From contig NZ_QNRH01000002.1 of the NCBI RefSeq assembly GCF_003314995.1, positions 558,001-622,000 on the forward strand: a DNA stretch of 64,000 nt, written 5' to 3'. This DNA comes from Pseudochrobactrum asaccharolyticum. GTDB taxonomy: Bacteria; Pseudomonadota; Alphaproteobacteria; Rhizobiales; Rhizobiaceae. A model generated the notes under the pieces. That model worked only from the letters and a program-made list of their open reading frames with translations, made no database searches and was not told the origin of the DNA. The translations under genes and the position numbers were made by a program. Positions 18,505 to 28,226 of this stretch are shown here, piece after piece; the stretch's first letter is position 1, and each line of letters starts with the position of its first letter.

Positions 18505-19251
18505 ATGAAGAAAATTCACTTTCAGCCTTCACGGACAATGCTCATCAGCGGCAGCCTGTTCATCACTCTGGCACTGACAGGCTGTGCGAATACACATCAT
18601 GTCACCGTTGGCGCTATACCGGATGATTATCGTACCAACCATCCGATCACCATTCAGGAACGCGAGAAAACTGCAGATATTCCTGTCAGCCGGAACGATC
18701 AGAAACTAAGCCTTACACAACGCAGCATTGTGCAAAATGCCGTTGACGGCTATCGCCGCCAGGGTTCTGGTATGGTCTTTATCCTGCTGCCGGAAGGCAG
18801 CGCCAATCAGTCGGCCGCTTATCGCATCAGCATGGATATTGCTAAAGTTCTGCGACAAGGCGGCGTGCTTGCCAGCAATATTACCACCCAAAGCTATCAG
18901 GTGAATAATCCGGAAGTGTCTGCTCCGGTTCGCATCAGTTATTATGCCATGACAGCAGGCACGGGTCCTTGCGGGCGCTGGCCGGATGACATGCTGGATA
19001 CTTCTGAGAACAAACATTACGCAAATTTCGGCTGCGCCACACAGGCAAACTTAGCCGCACAAGTTGCAAATCCGGCAGATTTCCTTGGTCCGCGCGCCAC
19101 TGCACCATTGAATGGTACACGCAATGACCGCGTTCTGAGCGGAATGAAAAAAGACAGCCCTGACAACGGCTATGACAATGTTTCACCAAGCTTGTCAAAA
19201 GTCTGGGCAGAAAACCGTAGCCAGATCGTGGATTATACTCCTAGAAGATAA
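18505..19251 (+). CDS. cpaD: Tad pilus lipoprotein CpaD
   Basis: A 248-residue CpaD-family protein. Lipoprotein signal with lipobox LTGC, giving Cys27 as the lipidated residue. The family region includes QRSIVQNAVDGYRRQGSGMV and the segment GPCGRWPDD with a second Cys later (NFGCATQANLAAQVANPADFLGPR), a hallmark of CpaD. It probably works at the outer membrane with CpaC. It follows cpaC after 17 bases with an AGAGGGG ribosome site. Confidence 0.93.
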   Translation: MKKIHFQPSRTMLISGSLFITLALTGCANTHHVTVGAIPDDYRTNHPITIQEREKTADIPVSRNDQKLSLTQRSIVQNAVDGYRRQGSGMVFILLPEGSANQSAAYRISMDIAKVLRQGGVLASNITTQSYQVNNPEVSAPVRISYYAMTAGTGPCGRWPDDMLDTSENKHYANFGCATQANLAAQVANPADFLGPRATAPLNGTRNDRVLSGMKKDSPDNGYDNVSPSLSKVWAENRSQIVDYTPRR

Positions 19252-19277
19252 TAATCGGCGGAATTTAAGAAAATAAT

Positions 19278-19306
19278 CCTGTTTGCAGCCAATGTTTGCA
19301 AACAGG
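19278..19306 (+). promoter_or_regulatory. Intercistronic hairpin between cpaD and cpaE
   Basis: CCTGTTTGCA and TGCAAACAGG form a ten-base perfect stem with a nine-base loop, 28 bases before the cpaE GTG. No U-run follows, so it looks like a message-stability or processing element rather than a terminator. Confidence 0.5.
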
Positions 19307-19334
19307 ACATGCAACTTCAATAAAGGTCGTGATC

Positions 19335-20612
19335 GTGGAAAATAGCATCACATCAACAGATATGTTTCAGGACGGCAACACGAATATACGCGATATTCGT
19401 CCGCTACCGCGTCTGAATATTGATGCTTTCTGTGAAACAGATGCCGGTCTGTCCGTACTTCAGGCCTGTTCGCAGGATCGCCGTCTGACGCGCACGCGCT
19501 GGCAAATCCGCTCCGGCGGCATCAATACGGCACTTGAGGCCTATCACAGTAGTTCCACACCACATCTGATTATTCTTGAAAGTGCGGCCGGACCAGAGCA
19601 GTTGCTTGCTGATATTACCCGTCTTGCTGAGGTCTGTGACAGCGGTACACGTGTACTGATTATCGGGCGCAGCAATGAAGTCCGGCTTTACCGGGAACTG
19701 ATCCGCAATGGTGTTTCAGACTATCTGGTGTCTCCGGCCAGCCTGTCCGAAGTCATTTCCGTGCTGGATACCTTATTTGCAGACCCGTCTACCGCACCTT
19801 CCGGCAGAAGTATCGCCGTTATCGGCGCTAAAGGCGGCACCGGTTCATCCACACTTGCCCATAATATCAGCTGGAGCCTTGCCAATCAGTTCAAACACGA
19901 GGTTGTACTGGCAGATATGGATCTGCCTTTCGGTACAGTGAATATCAACTTTGATCAGGATCCGACGCTGGGAATTGCTGATGCGGTCTATGCACCGGAA
20001 CGTGTGGATGAAGTCTATCTCGACCGCCTGCTGGCCGAGAGTTCAGAACATTTGTCTTTGCTCGCAGCACCGTCAACGCTCGAAAAAACTTATGATTTTG
20101 AAGCAGACTCCTTTGTTTCTGTCATAGAATCTGCCTTGCGCACCACGCAGCTGCTGGTGCTTGACATGCCGCATAGCTGGAATAGCTGGACACGGACAAC
20201 TCTGATGCAGGCGGATGAGATTATCATCGTCGCCACGCCTGAGCTTGCATGTCTGCGCAACACCAAAAATTTACTGGATACACTGATCCTGCTGCGCCCG
20301 AATGACCGGCCTGCGCATCTCATTCTCAATCAGACAGGTGTACCGAAGCGCCCTGAAATTTCAATCGCAGAGTTTTGTTCACCGCTCAATATCAAACCGT
20401 TGGCAGTGATTGAATTCGATCCGCAATTTTTCGGTACTGCTGCCAATAATGCACATATGCTCGGGGAAGCCGACCCGAACCATAAAATATCGCAAAAAAT
20501 TACCGAGATCGCCCGTGAGCTGCTCGGAAAACAGGACGTGCCGGATGAGGCTAAAAAATCAAGCCCTCTGACAGGCCTTCTCAGCAAACTGAAGCGTAAA
20601 CCTTCCGCTTAA
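19335..20612 (+). CDS. cpaE: Tad pilus localisation ATPase CpaE/TadZ
   Basis: A 425-residue MinD/ParA-like protein. It has an N-terminal receiver-like domain (about residues 35-150) that lacks a clear phospho-acceptor set, then an ATPase domain with deviant Walker A KGGTGSST (about 166-173) and later DMDLPFGTVNINFD and VLDMPHSW motifs. It positions the pilus machine at the pole in related bacteria. The GTG start at 19335 is chosen because AAAGG lies eight bases upstream; an in-frame TTG at 19296 falls inside a hairpin. Confidence 0.92.
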   Translation: MENSITSTDMFQDGNTNIRDIRPLPRLNIDAFCETDAGLSVLQACSQDRRLTRTRWQIRSGGINTALEAYHSSSTPHLIILESAAGPEQLLADITRLAEVCDSGTRVLIIGRSNEVRLYRELIRNGVSDYLVSPASLSEVISVLDTLFADPSTAPSGRSIAVIGAKGGTGSSTLAHNISWSLANQFKHEVVLADMDLPFGTVNINFDQDPTLGIADAVYAPERVDEVYLDRLLAESSEHLSLLAAPSTLEKTYDFEADSFVSVIESALRTTQLLVLDMPHSWNSWTRTTLMQADEIIIVATPELACLRNTKNLLDTLILLRPNDRPAHLILNQTGVPKRPEISIAEFCSPLNIKPLAVIEFDPQFFGTAANNAHMLGEADPNHKISQKITEIARELLGKQDVPDEAKKSSPLTGLLSKLKRKPSA

Positions 20613-20634
20613 CGGACAAGGATAGAGAGCAGCC

Positions 20635-22101
20635 ATGTTCGGAAAAAGAGGCGCAAGCACCCCCGCCACCACGATAAAACCTATTGCCAGTCAAACAGCT
20701 GGCAGTTCACAGAGCACTGTATCTACACCATTGTCACAATCACCATCAGCATCAACGTCAGGTGAAACGACAACAAAACCCGTTGCTGCTCCGGTTGCCC
20801 GTGAGAAATCACAGGCCTATTACGATACAAAATCCCAGATCTTTGCAGCACTGATTGATACGATCGACCTGTCACAATTATCACGCATGGATGCGGAAGC
20901 CGCCCGTGATGATATCCGTGAAATCGTCAATGATATTATCTCAATCAAGAACTTTGTTATGTCGATTGCCGAGCAGGAAGAACTGCTCGACGATATTTGT
21001 AACGATGTGCTGGGCTATGGTCCGTTAGAGCCGCTGCTGGCACGCGACGACATTGCCGATATTATGGTCAACAGCGCACGCAAAACCTATATTGAAGTGA
21101 ATGGTCGTGTGCAGGAAACCAATGTGCGTTTCCGTGATAATCAGCAATTGCTGAATATCTGTCAGCGCATCGTTTCTCAGGTCGGCCGCCGCGTGGATGA
21201 ATCCAGTCCGATTTGTGATGCGCGTCTGCCGGACGGTTCCCGTGTGAACGTCATTACCTCGCCACTGGCAATTGACGGCACAGCGCTGACAATCCGTAAA
21301 TTTAAAAAAGACAAGCTGACCCTTGATCAGTTGGTACGCTTCGGCAGTATTTCACAACTGGGTGCAGAACTGCTGCAGATTATCGGCCGTGTACGTTGTA
21401 ACATTATTATTTCTGGTGGTACCGGTTCCGGTAAAACCACGCTGCTGAACTGTCTGACACGTTATATTGATTCCACCGAACGCATCATCACGTGCGAAGA
21501 CTCGGCAGAATTGCAGCTTCAGCAGCCCCATGTCGTGCGCCTTGAAACACGCCCGCCCAATCTGGAAGGTGAAGGCGAGATCACCATGCGCGATCTGGTC
21601 AAAAACTGTCTGCGTATGCGCCCTGAACGTATTATCGTTGGTGAAGTCCGTGGTCCTGAAGTTTTCGATCTGCTTCAGGCCATGAATACCGGTCACGACG
21701 GCTCAATGGGCACGATCCACTCCAACAGCCCGCGTGAATGTCTGAACCGTATGGAAGCCATGATTGCCATGGGCGGTTATACGCTGCCGCAGCGTACGGT
21801 GCGTGAAATTATTGTCGGCTCTGTTGATGTCATTATTCAGGCAACTCGTCTTCGTGATGGTACACGCCGTATCACCCATATTACTGAAGTTATTGGTATG
21901 GAAGGTGATGTCATCATCACACAGGATCTGATCAATTTTGAAATGATGGGCGAGGATATAAACGGCAATATTATCGGCCGCCATGTCTCGACCGGCATTG
22001 CCCGCCCCGCTTTCTGGGAACGGGCACGCTATTACAATGAAGATCAGCGTCTCTCGACCATTCTGGACACGATGGAAGTGGCTGGCAGCCATCAAATCTG
22101 A
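20635..22101 (+). CDS. cpaF: Tad pilus assembly ATPase CpaF/TadA
   Basis: A 488-residue secretion ATPase of the VirB11/GspE superfamily that drives pilus extension and perhaps retraction. A Ser/Thr/Pro-rich N-terminal tail covers residues 8-55. Catalytic motifs are Walker [10 protein letters not shown] (261-269), the Walker B region [10 protein letters not shown] (333-342) and the His box [13 protein letters not shown] (352-364). All appear intact. It follows cpaE by 22 bases with an AAGGA site. Confidence 0.96.
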   Translation: MFGKRGASTPATTIKPIASQTAGSSQSTVSTPLSQSPSASTSGETTTKPVAAPVAREKSQAYYDTKSQIFAALIDTIDLSQLSRMDAEAARDDIREIVNDIISIKNFVMSIAEQEELLDDICNDVLGYGPLEPLLARDDIADIMVNSARKTYIEVNGRVQETNVRFRDNQQLLNICQRIVSQVGRRVDESSPICDARLPDGSRVNVITSPLAIDGTALTIRKFKKDKLTLDQLVRFGSISQLGAELLQIIGRVRCNIIISGGTGSGKTTLLNCLTRYIDSTERIITCEDSAELQLQQPHVVRLETRPPNLEGEGEITMRDLVKNCLRMRPERIIVGEVRGPEVFDLLQAMNTGHDGSMGTIHSNSPRECLNRMEAMIAMGGYTLPQRTVREIIVGSVDVIIQATRLRDGTRRITHITEVIGMEGDVIITQDLINFEMMGEDINGNIIGRHVSTGIARPAFWERARYYNEDQRLSTILDTMEVAGSHQI

Positions 22102-22155
22102 CCTGAAACCACAACACAGGCACACCATCCTGCCTGATACTGAAAGGGCACTTTT

Positions 22156-23160
22156 ATGAACGGTGCAACAATTCTGTTTGTTGTTCTGGCAGCAATCGCT
22201 GTCGGTGCCCTGCTCTATGTCATTTTTTTTGACCGGATCACTGCGGAAAAAACCGGACAAAAACGGCTCGACGCCATCAAAAAAACGACAACCAGCCGTG
22301 CAGTAATGCGTTCGGAGCGCGAAAAAGCCAGTGAGGCACAAAAGCGGCGCCGGACCTTGCAGGAAAATCTGGACGAACTGGATCGCCGCAATAAAAAGCA
22401 AACCAAAAATCAGAAAAATCCGCCTCTGCGTACCTTGCTGGCACAGGCAGGGTTAAGCTGGACTATCCGTCAGTTTTATCTCATCAGTACAGCCAGTGCT
22501 TTTATCTGTTTTCTGTTGGGTCTTATGGCTGGTGTACCTCTGTTGCTGTCACCGGTCATCGCTCTGATTGGTTTTTTCGGCGTTCCGCGCTGGATCATTT
22601 TGCATTTACGTAAAAAACGCATGAAAGCCTTCCTGAATGATTTTCCCAATGCTTTGGATGTCATCACGCGTTCATTACGTTCCGGCCTGCCATTAAATGA
22701 CAGTCTGCGTCTGCTCGCTAATGATGCCCCTTCTCCGGTCAAAGAAGAGTTCCGCCGGATTATCGAAGCCCAGCAAATGGGGCTGACGATACCGGAAGCC
22801 GTGGCCAAAATGCCGGAAAACATGCCTTGTCCGGAAACCAATTTTTTTGCAATTGTGATCCAAATTCAATCACAGGCCGGTGGCAATCTTTCTGAGGCTC
22901 TCGGCAACCTGTCGCGGGTTTTACGCGACCGCAAGAAAATGGCTGCCAAGGTGCAAGCCATGTCTCAGGAAGCGAAAGCATCTGCTGCAATTATCGGCTC
23001 CCTCCCATTCTTCGTAGCCACAGTGATTTCCTTTATGAATCCTGGATATATCGGCCTGTTATTCACGACATTTCCCGGCAATGTTTTGCTGGTCATCTCA
23101 GTCATCATGTATTCGCTCGGAATTTTCGTGATGAAAACCATGATTAACTTCAAAATGTAA
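22156..23160 (+). CDS. tadB: Tad pilus inner-membrane platform protein TadB
   Basis: A 334-residue protein of the T2SSF family. One membrane segment is at the N-terminus, a pair lies near 110-155, the T2SSF domain covers about 180-305 (DFPNALDVITRSLRSGLPL, GGNLSEALGNLSRVLRDR) and two C-terminal segments follow. With TadC it forms the platform acted on by CpaF. A basic cytoplasmic stretch (about 35-90) precedes the platform domain. It lies 54 bases after cpaF. Confidence 0.93.
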   Translation: MNGATILFVVLAAIAVGALLYVIFFDRITAEKTGQKRLDAIKKTTTSRAVMRSEREKASEAQKRRRTLQENLDELDRRNKKQTKNQKNPPLRTLLAQAGLSWTIRQFYLISTASAFICFLLGLMAGVPLLLSPVIALIGFFGVPRWIILHLRKKRMKAFLNDFPNALDVITRSLRSGLPLNDSLRLLANDAPSPVKEEFRRIIEAQQMGLTIPEAVAKMPENMPCPETNFFAIVIQIQSQAGGNLSEALGNLSRVLRDRKKMAAKVQAMSQEAKASAAIIGSLPFFVATVISFMNPGYIGLLFTTFPGNVLLVISVIMYSLGIFVMKTMINFKM

Positions 23161-23172
23161 GCGGAGATGGCT

Positions 23173-24171
23173 ATGCAGAATTTTATCGAAACCACTCTGT
23201 TTCAACGACAAACACTGATCAGCATTTTTGTCATGTTTGCGATGTTCGCAACTGTGATGACTCTGCTGCTCCCGTACTTTCAACGCAATCCGCTGAAAAG
23301 CCGGATGAAATCTGTAGCCCTTGAACGCGAGGCTATTCGCGCGCGTGAAAGAGCCCGCATTGCCAATGACAAAGAGCGCGGCATCAGCCTGCGCCATCAA
23401 CAAAAAGCCGGTATCCGTGATTTTGTTGAGAAGCTGGATTTGCGGCGTGCTTTAGCTGATGACAAGACAGTTGCATCGCTGCGCCAAGCCGGTTTTCGTG
23501 GACAAAACCCGCTGAATATCTTTCTGTTTATGCGTTTTATCCTGCCCTTTGCATTTCTGGCGCTGGCAATCTTCATGATCTTCGGCTTGGGAATATTGGC
23601 GCAGCAATCAACATTTGTCCGTTTTTTCGTCTGTATTCTTGCCGCCTATGCCGGTTTTTATGCGCCCAATCTTTATGTCAGTAATATTGCCGCAAAACGT
23701 CGTGAGTCCATTACACTGGCTTGGCCGGATGCGCTGGATCTGATGCTGATCTGCGTAGAATCCGGTATGTCCACGGAAGCAGCTTTCCGTCGTGTTGCCG
23801 ATGAAATCGGTGTCCAGTCTGTCGATCTGGCGGAAGAACTGATGCTGACCAATGCGGAACTGGCTTTTTTACCGGAGCGCCGTCAAGCCTATGAAAACCT
23901 CGCCAACCGTACCGGTATGGAAGCGATTAAAGCCATGACGCAGGCGCTTATACAGGCTGAGCGTTATGGTACACCGGTTGCCACAGCCATGCGTACACTC
24001 TCGCAGGAAAGTCGTGATATGCGCTTGCTGGCCGCTGAAAAAAAAGCTGCGGGGTTGCCGCCGAAACTCACTGTTCCGATGATCGTATTCTTCCTGCCGG
24101 TCTTGTTCATGGTTATTCTCGGACCTGCCATGATCCAGATTTTTGGTGCGGGTGGTATCGCCGGAAACTAG
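23173..24171 (+). CDS. tadC: Tad pilus inner-membrane platform protein TadC
   Basis: A 332-residue T2SSF-family partner of TadB, with an N-terminal membrane segment, two in the middle (about 118-165) and a C-terminal one. The core motif is WPDALDLMLICVESGMSTEAAFRRV, followed by RYGTPVATAMRTLSQESRDMR. GGAG lies six bases before the ATG at 23173; the ATG two codons earlier has no room for a ribosome site. It is the last gene of the cpaB-tadC operon, and a repeat and a terminator follow. Confidence 0.92.
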   Translation: MQNFIETTLFQRQTLISIFVMFAMFATVMTLLLPYFQRNPLKSRMKSVALEREAIRARERARIANDKERGISLRHQQKAGIRDFVEKLDLRRALADDKTVASLRQAGFRGQNPLNIFLFMRFILPFAFLALAIFMIFGLGILAQQSTFVRFFVCILAAYAGFYAPNLYVSNIAAKRRESITLAWPDALDLMLICVESGMSTEAAFRRVADEIGVQSVDLAEELMLTNAELAFLPERRQAYENLANRTGMEAIKAMTQALIQAERYGTPVATAMRTLSQESRDMRLLAAEKKAAGLPPKLTVPMIVFFLPVLFMVILGPAMIQIFGAGGIAGN

Positions 24172-24204
24172 TGCGGTTTACGTTCAGATTGGGCCATGGC
24201 GCTC

Positions 24205-24277
24205 GCTCTAGTTTCTTTAGTTTGTCGCATTATTACGACGTCAACTTGATCCAACTTGACGGTAAAATGCTCTAGAG
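24205..24277. repeat. Intergenic repeat of the TTTGTCGCA type
   Basis: Bounded by CTCTAG at both ends and holding TTTAGTTTGTCGCATTATTA and the near-palindrome TCAACTTGATCCAACTTGA. The inner part resembles the element at 33613. It lies between tadC and the shared terminator. Confidence 0.55.
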
Positions 24278-24308
24278 CAGCTTTAAAATCAGATCATCTA
24301 AAACAAAA

Positions 24309-24346
24309 ACGCCTGCCTGAATGATCTCTTCAGGCAGGCGTTTTTA
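24309..24346. terminator. Bidirectional terminator between tadC and the TPR gene
   Basis: A 13-base stem ACGCCTGCCTGAA with its complement has a short loop. It is flanked by AAAAAC on the left and TTTTT on the right, so it can end both converging transcripts. Confidence 0.9.
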
Positions 24347-24365
24347 TTGATAAAATTTGCAGCTT

Positions 24366-25217
24366 TTATGCCTGCTTTTTAACGCCCTGTTTTGCGAGCA
24401 TTGAGCGCAGATAATCTGTATTGGCTTTTGCCTGCTCCGGTGACAACTCACGCGAAGCAATGGTTTCTGCCTCCTGAAAACGCCCCTGAAGCCCGACGAC
24501 CAGCGCCAGATTTTGACGAACACGGCTGTCACTGCCATTCGCAACACTTGCCTGACGCAGATATTTCTCCGCTGTTGGCAGATCACCGCTCAAGACATAA
24601 GACATAGCCATATTGGACAGGATCGAAGCTTCACCCGGTTTGATCTGCAAAGCTTTCTGATAAATTGTACGCGCAGCCGCTGAATTACCCTGCTGATCAA
24701 GAATGGCACCTTCGGCCGACAGCAAACGCCAGTCCGGATAATCCGGTGTTTGTGCACGGCGTACGGCATCCAGCGCCGCATCCAACTCGCCTGCTCCGGC
24801 CAAAGCCTTACCATAAGCTGCCAGAACCTGCTTATCCTTCGGTAACTGAATGGCGATTGCCCGCATCACAGCCAGCGACTGGTCATTACGACCTGCCATG
24901 CTCAGAACTGTAGCATAATTAAGTGCGGCCACTTTGCTGGTCGGATTTTTCTGATAATGCGCGCCATAGCTCTGTGCGGCTTGTGCCAGCTGTTGTGCAT
25001 TCATCTGTTCAATGGAGCGCTCGGCTTTGGTGCCGGTGCTTTTATTAACCGATCCGGTTGTGGTGCGATCAACGGCTGTACAACCGGCAAGCACCAGTCC
25101 GGTCAGAACCAGTGCGGAAGTCAGTTTCAAACTTTTGGTCAGATATCCGCCTGCTTTCTGATGCAAGCCATTGCGTGTATTGTCCGATTTTTCAGAACCT
25201 GTCACAGAATGCTGCAT
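24366..25217 (-). CDS. tadD: TadD-like tetratricopeptide lipoprotein
   Basis: A 283-residue protein with a lipobox LAGC (Cys46) after an unusually long, about 30-residue, polar N-terminus, followed by several TPR units (about residues 80-265). TPR lipoproteins of this kind act as pilotins or scaffolds for the CpaC secretin. The ATG at 25217 has GGAG eight bases upstream; a longer reading from 25259 lacks this. It is encoded on the opposite strand to the tad operon and ends at the shared terminator. The functional link to Tad rests on position and family. Confidence 0.8.
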   Translation of the reverse strand: MQHSVTGSEKSDNTRNGLHQKAGGYLTKSLKLTSALVLTGLVLAGCTAVDRTTTGSVNKSTGTKAERSIEQMNAQQLAQAAQSYGAHYQKNPTSKVAALNYATVLSMAGRNDQSLAVMRAIAIQLPKDKQVLAAYGKALAGAGELDAALDAVRRAQTPDYPDWRLLSAEGAILDQQGNSAAARTIYQKALQIKPGEASILSNMAMSYVLSGDLPTAEKYLRQASVANGSDSRVRQNLALVVGLQGRFQEAETIASRELSPEQAKANTDYLRSMLAKQGVKKQA

Positions 25218-25394
25218 CAGACTTTCTCCATCAAAATTAAGAGGCGACAGAGCTGTCAATCAGGCTGATGAATTGATGCAGCTTCACCGGAATATAATGA
25301 AAATCAATATTCCATTAACCCTAATAGAGAGTTAATTATGAGGACTGTATCAGCGACTCATGCCGCTCTCCCGAAAATAAAAACGGAATTTACA

Positions 25395-26813
25395 ATGACC
25401 TCCCTCCCTTTATCTGCGAACCGCGCCGCCCTTCTGGATCAGCAGGCTGCCGACAGCCGCCCGATATGGCTGGTAACACCGGAGACACTGGCGAATGGTC
25501 AGTTCCCGCAAACTGTCCTCAACTGGGCAAAAGCCAATGCTTATAAAGGCAAAGCAGGACAATTGCTGACACTGGCCAATGAACAGGGACAGATCAGCGG
25601 TGCATTATTCGGCATTGAACCGGCCGACAAAGACAAAAGCGGTGAAGGCCGTCTGATTGGCGGCAAGCTTGCCCGTTTGCTACCTGCCGGCAACTGGCAT
25701 ATCGAAGGCAAAGCAGACCATGCTGAATTATTCGCGGTCAGCTTTTTGCTCGGCGGCTACCAGTTCAACCGCTATAAAAAAGATGCTTCCGCAGAAGATC
25801 AGAACAGCGTTTCGCTCTATATTTCCGGCCTGTCTGATCTGGCTGAAACCCGCCGTCTGGCCGATGCCAGCGCCATGACCCGCGATCTGATCAATACACC
25901 GACCAGCGACATGGGGCCGGATGCACTGGAACTGGCAGCCCGTAACCTCGCAGATGCCTATGGTGCGAAATTTACGGCGGTTATCGGCGATGATCTGCTG
26001 AAACAAAACTTCCCGATGATCCATGCTGTCGGTCGTGCCAGCGACACTGCTCCGCGCCTGATTGATTTCACCTGGGGCAAGGACAGCGATCCGAAAGTCA
26101 CGCTGGTTGGTAAAGGCGTATGCTTTGATACCGGCGGTCTCGACATCAAAGCTGCCAGCGGCATGCTGCTCATGAAAAAAGATATGGGCGGTGCCGCCAA
26201 TGTGCTTGGCCTTGCCCGCATGATCATGGATGCCAAGCTGCCGGTACGCCTGCGGGTGCTGATCCCTGCGGTGGAAAATTCCATTTCCGGTAACGCATTC
26301 CGCCCGAGTGATATTCTGACCTCTCGTCAAGGACAGACTGTTGAAATCGGCAATACCGATGCGGAAGGTCGTCTGGTTCTCGCCGATGCGCTGACCCTCG
26401 CCGATGAAGAAAATCCGGATCTCATCATCGATATGGCAACCCTCACCGGTGCTGCCCGCGTAGCACTGGGACCTGATTTGCCGCCATTCTACAGCCATGA
26501 TGAAGCCTTTGCTGCGAAAGTGGCCGAGCAGGCTGCAGCGCAGTCTGATCCGCTCTGGCGCATGCCGCTCTGGGCACCTTATGAAGCCAAGCTCGCTTCC
26601 AAAGTTGCCGATACCAACAATGTAACCACCGACGGTTTTGCCGGTTCTGTTACCGCAGCGCTGTTCCTCTCGCGCTTTGTCAAAAATGCCAAGGTCTGGG
26701 GACACTTCGATATTTACGGCTGGACACCGGTTGAGAAATCCGCGGCCACAGTCGGCGGTGCGGCACAGGGTATCCGCGCCCTTTATCAGGTTATCAAACA
26801 GCGTTATGCATAG
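25395..26813 (+). CDS. Leucyl aminopeptidase family protein (M17)
   Basis: A cytoplasmic metallo-aminopeptidase of about 472 residues. The M17 signature NTDAEGRL is present (nt 26352-26375), as is VTLVGKGVCFDTGGLDIK with its metal-binding Asp and KKDMGGAA with the catalytic Lys. The N-terminal domain differs from E. coli PepA, as in other Hyphomicrobiales paralogues. The ATG at 25395 begins conserved sequence; an earlier Met at 25338 adds 19 unconvincing residues. It probably trims N-terminal residues in peptide turnover. Confidence 0.88.
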   Translation: MTSLPLSANRAALLDQQAADSRPIWLVTPETLANGQFPQTVLNWAKANAYKGKAGQLLTLANEQGQISGALFGIEPADKDKSGEGRLIGGKLARLLPAGNWHIEGKADHAELFAVSFLLGGYQFNRYKKDASAEDQNSVSLYISGLSDLAETRRLADASAMTRDLINTPTSDMGPDALELAARNLADAYGAKFTAVIGDDLLKQNFPMIHAVGRASDTAPRLIDFTWGKDSDPKVTLVGKGVCFDTGGLDIKAASGMLLMKKDMGGAANVLGLARMIMDAKLPVRLRVLIPAVENSISGNAFRPSDILTSRQGQTVEIGNTDAEGRLVLADALTLADEENPDLIIDMATLTGAARVALGPDLPPFYSHDEAFAAKVAEQAAAQSDPLWRMPLWAPYEAKLASKVADTNNVTTDGFAGSVTAALFLSRFVKNAKVWGHFDIYGWTPVEKSAATVGGAAQGIRALYQVIKQRYA

Positions 26814-26912
26814 AGCGGTTACAGTTCATATTGAATCATTTGAACCGCTCTATCTTTATTTCACGCATTTCCGAACGCAAAACCGGTTGCCACTTTTGCT
26901 GGAAATGCTCTG
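26811..26912. repeat. Palindromic intergenic repeat, copy 2
   Basis: Starts with a TAGAGCGGTT ... AACCGCTCTA inverted pair (26811-26852), then CACGCATTTCCGAACGCAAA and TTTTGCTGGAAATGCTCT. It is the same module order as the copy at 56481 and lies directly after the aminopeptidase stop. Confidence 0.7.
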
Positions 26913-26957
26913 TGCCTCTTGCAGGCTCCGCTTAAAAGCGGTTCTATAAGCCAAACA

Positions 26958-26986
26958 GCCTGCCCGTACATTACGGGCAGGCCTTT
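26958..26986 (+). terminator. Terminator after the aminopeptidase gene
   Basis: GCCTGCCCGTA and TACGGGCAGGC form an 11-base stem with a three-base loop, followed by TTTATCTT. It lies shortly before the marR start. Confidence 0.75.
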
Positions 26987-27009
26987 ATCTTAGATAATGA
27001 GCGGTATTC

Positions 27010-27360
27010 ATGGCTGTCGAGTTAAAACCACTACAGGCACTGACGCTGTTACAAACCGTGTCCCTGTCACAGGTACGCGACGAAACCCATGATCTGACAT
27101 GGCGGCAGATGGCCATTCTGCTGACAATCTATCTAGAAACACCACCCCATACAGTGCGTGCGCTGGCTGCACGTCTTGGTGTGACAAAACCTGTTATTAC
27201 CCGTGCGCTGGATACGATGGGAACGATGGGGCTGGTCAGCCGCCATCGCGACCCGCAGGATCTGCGTAATGTCCTGATCAAACGAACTGTCAGCGGTGCG
27301 CTCTATGTTGAAAGACTGGGCGACCGCGTTATTGCAAAATCCAGGGAATTGCCTTTATGA
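27010..27360 (+). CDS. MarR-like winged-helix regulator
   Basis: A 116-residue winged-helix protein. The recognition region is TVRALAARLGVTKPVITRALDTMGTMGLVSRHRDPQDLRN (about residues 48-87), with the wing at RDPQDLRNVLI. It is shorter than a full MarR because the C-terminal dimerisation helix is reduced. The stop overlaps the P60 hydrolase start by four bases (ATGA), so it may control that enzyme's operon. Ligand and target are unknown. Confidence 0.8.
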   Translation: MAVELKPLQALTLLQTVSLSQVRDETHDLTWRQMAILLTIYLETPPHTVRALAARLGVTKPVITRALDTMGTMGLVSRHRDPQDLRNVLIKRTVSGALYVERLGDRVIAKSRELPL

Positions 27361-28217
27361 CCCAGCTTGACCGCCGTCTCCATGCCTATCGTCCCGATCT
27401 GGCCGATAGCGCTTTAAGCGGCAAAGTCGATGCCGCTGCCTTCACTGAAGGCAAGCGCAAACGTGTTATTGTTCCTGTCAGTGATCTGCGCAGCAAACCT
27501 GAGCAAGCCAGCGGCCCGCAAAGTCAGATTCTCTACGGTGATGAAGTCACGGTGTTTGAACAGGCCAATGGCTGGAGCTGGGTGCAGGCTCTGCGAGACG
27601 GTTATGTCGGCTATCTGCCGGATACAGAACTGGCTGACACCGGCAATGCACCGACCCACCGCATTTGTGTGCCGCGCACATTCATCTATTCCGGCGCTGA
27701 TCTGCGCTTCCGTCACACCACCGCCCTGTCTCTCGGCTCAGTGGTAGAAATTACCGAATTCGTTGACAACCGCGGCAGCCGCTACGGAATGCTGCCGGAC
27801 GGCACTGCGATTTTTGCCAAGCATCTGCGTGCTATTGACGAGACTGTTGCCGATTATGTCACCACAGCGGAAAGTCTGATCAATACCCCTTATCTGTGGG
27901 GCGGTACGTCCGGCTTCGGTATTGACTGTTCCGGTCTGGTGCAGCTTGCCATGCTTGATGCAGGGCGCAATGTGTTGCGTGATTCCGATATGCAAGGTGC
28001 TCATCTGGGCGAAATACTGGATGCCGGTGAGAATTATGCCAATCTGCAGCGCGGCGATCTGGTGTTCTGGCCCGGTCATGTGGCGATTATGGCCAGCCCA
28101 GACATGATGATCCATGCCAATGGTCATACTATGACTGTGGCCTATGAGCCTTTGCGTGAAGCGATTGAGCGGATCGCTTATCTTTACGATCTGCCATCGC
28201 ATTTCCGTCGTCCATAA
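27357..28217 (+). CDS. NlpC/P60 peptidoglycan hydrolase with SH3 domains
   Basis: A 286-residue protein. Two bacterial SH3-like regions lie at about 38-90 and 105-160, followed by an NlpC/P60 cysteine peptidase domain with catalytic Cys191 (in GIDCSGLVQ), His241 (GHVAIM) and a polar third residue near His253. Such enzymes cut stem peptides between D-Glu and the diamino acid. No signal peptide is seen, as in other alphaproteobacterial members, so it may act on imported muropeptides or leave by another route. It is translationally coupled to the MarR-like gene. Confidence 0.88.
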   Translation: MTQLDRRLHAYRPDLADSALSGKVDAAAFTEGKRKRVIVPVSDLRSKPEQASGPQSQILYGDEVTVFEQANGWSWVQALRDGYVGYLPDTELADTGNAPTHRICVPRTFIYSGADLRFRHTTALSLGSVVEITEFVDNRGSRYGMLPDGTAIFAKHLRAIDETVADYVTTAESLINTPYLWGGTSGFGIDCSGLVQLAMLDAGRNVLRDSDMQGAHLGEILDAGENYANLQRGDLVFWPGHVAIMASPDMMIHANGHTMTVAYEPLREAIERIAYLYDLPSHFRRP

Positions 28218-28226
28218 ATCTCCTTT

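Noticed and set aside
25728-26705. 325-codon open frame antisense to the aminopeptidase gene
   Set aside because: The plus strand encodes a clear M17 enzyme with its signature; the antisense product is Cys/His/Arg-rich without recognisable domains, as expected for a shadow frame.
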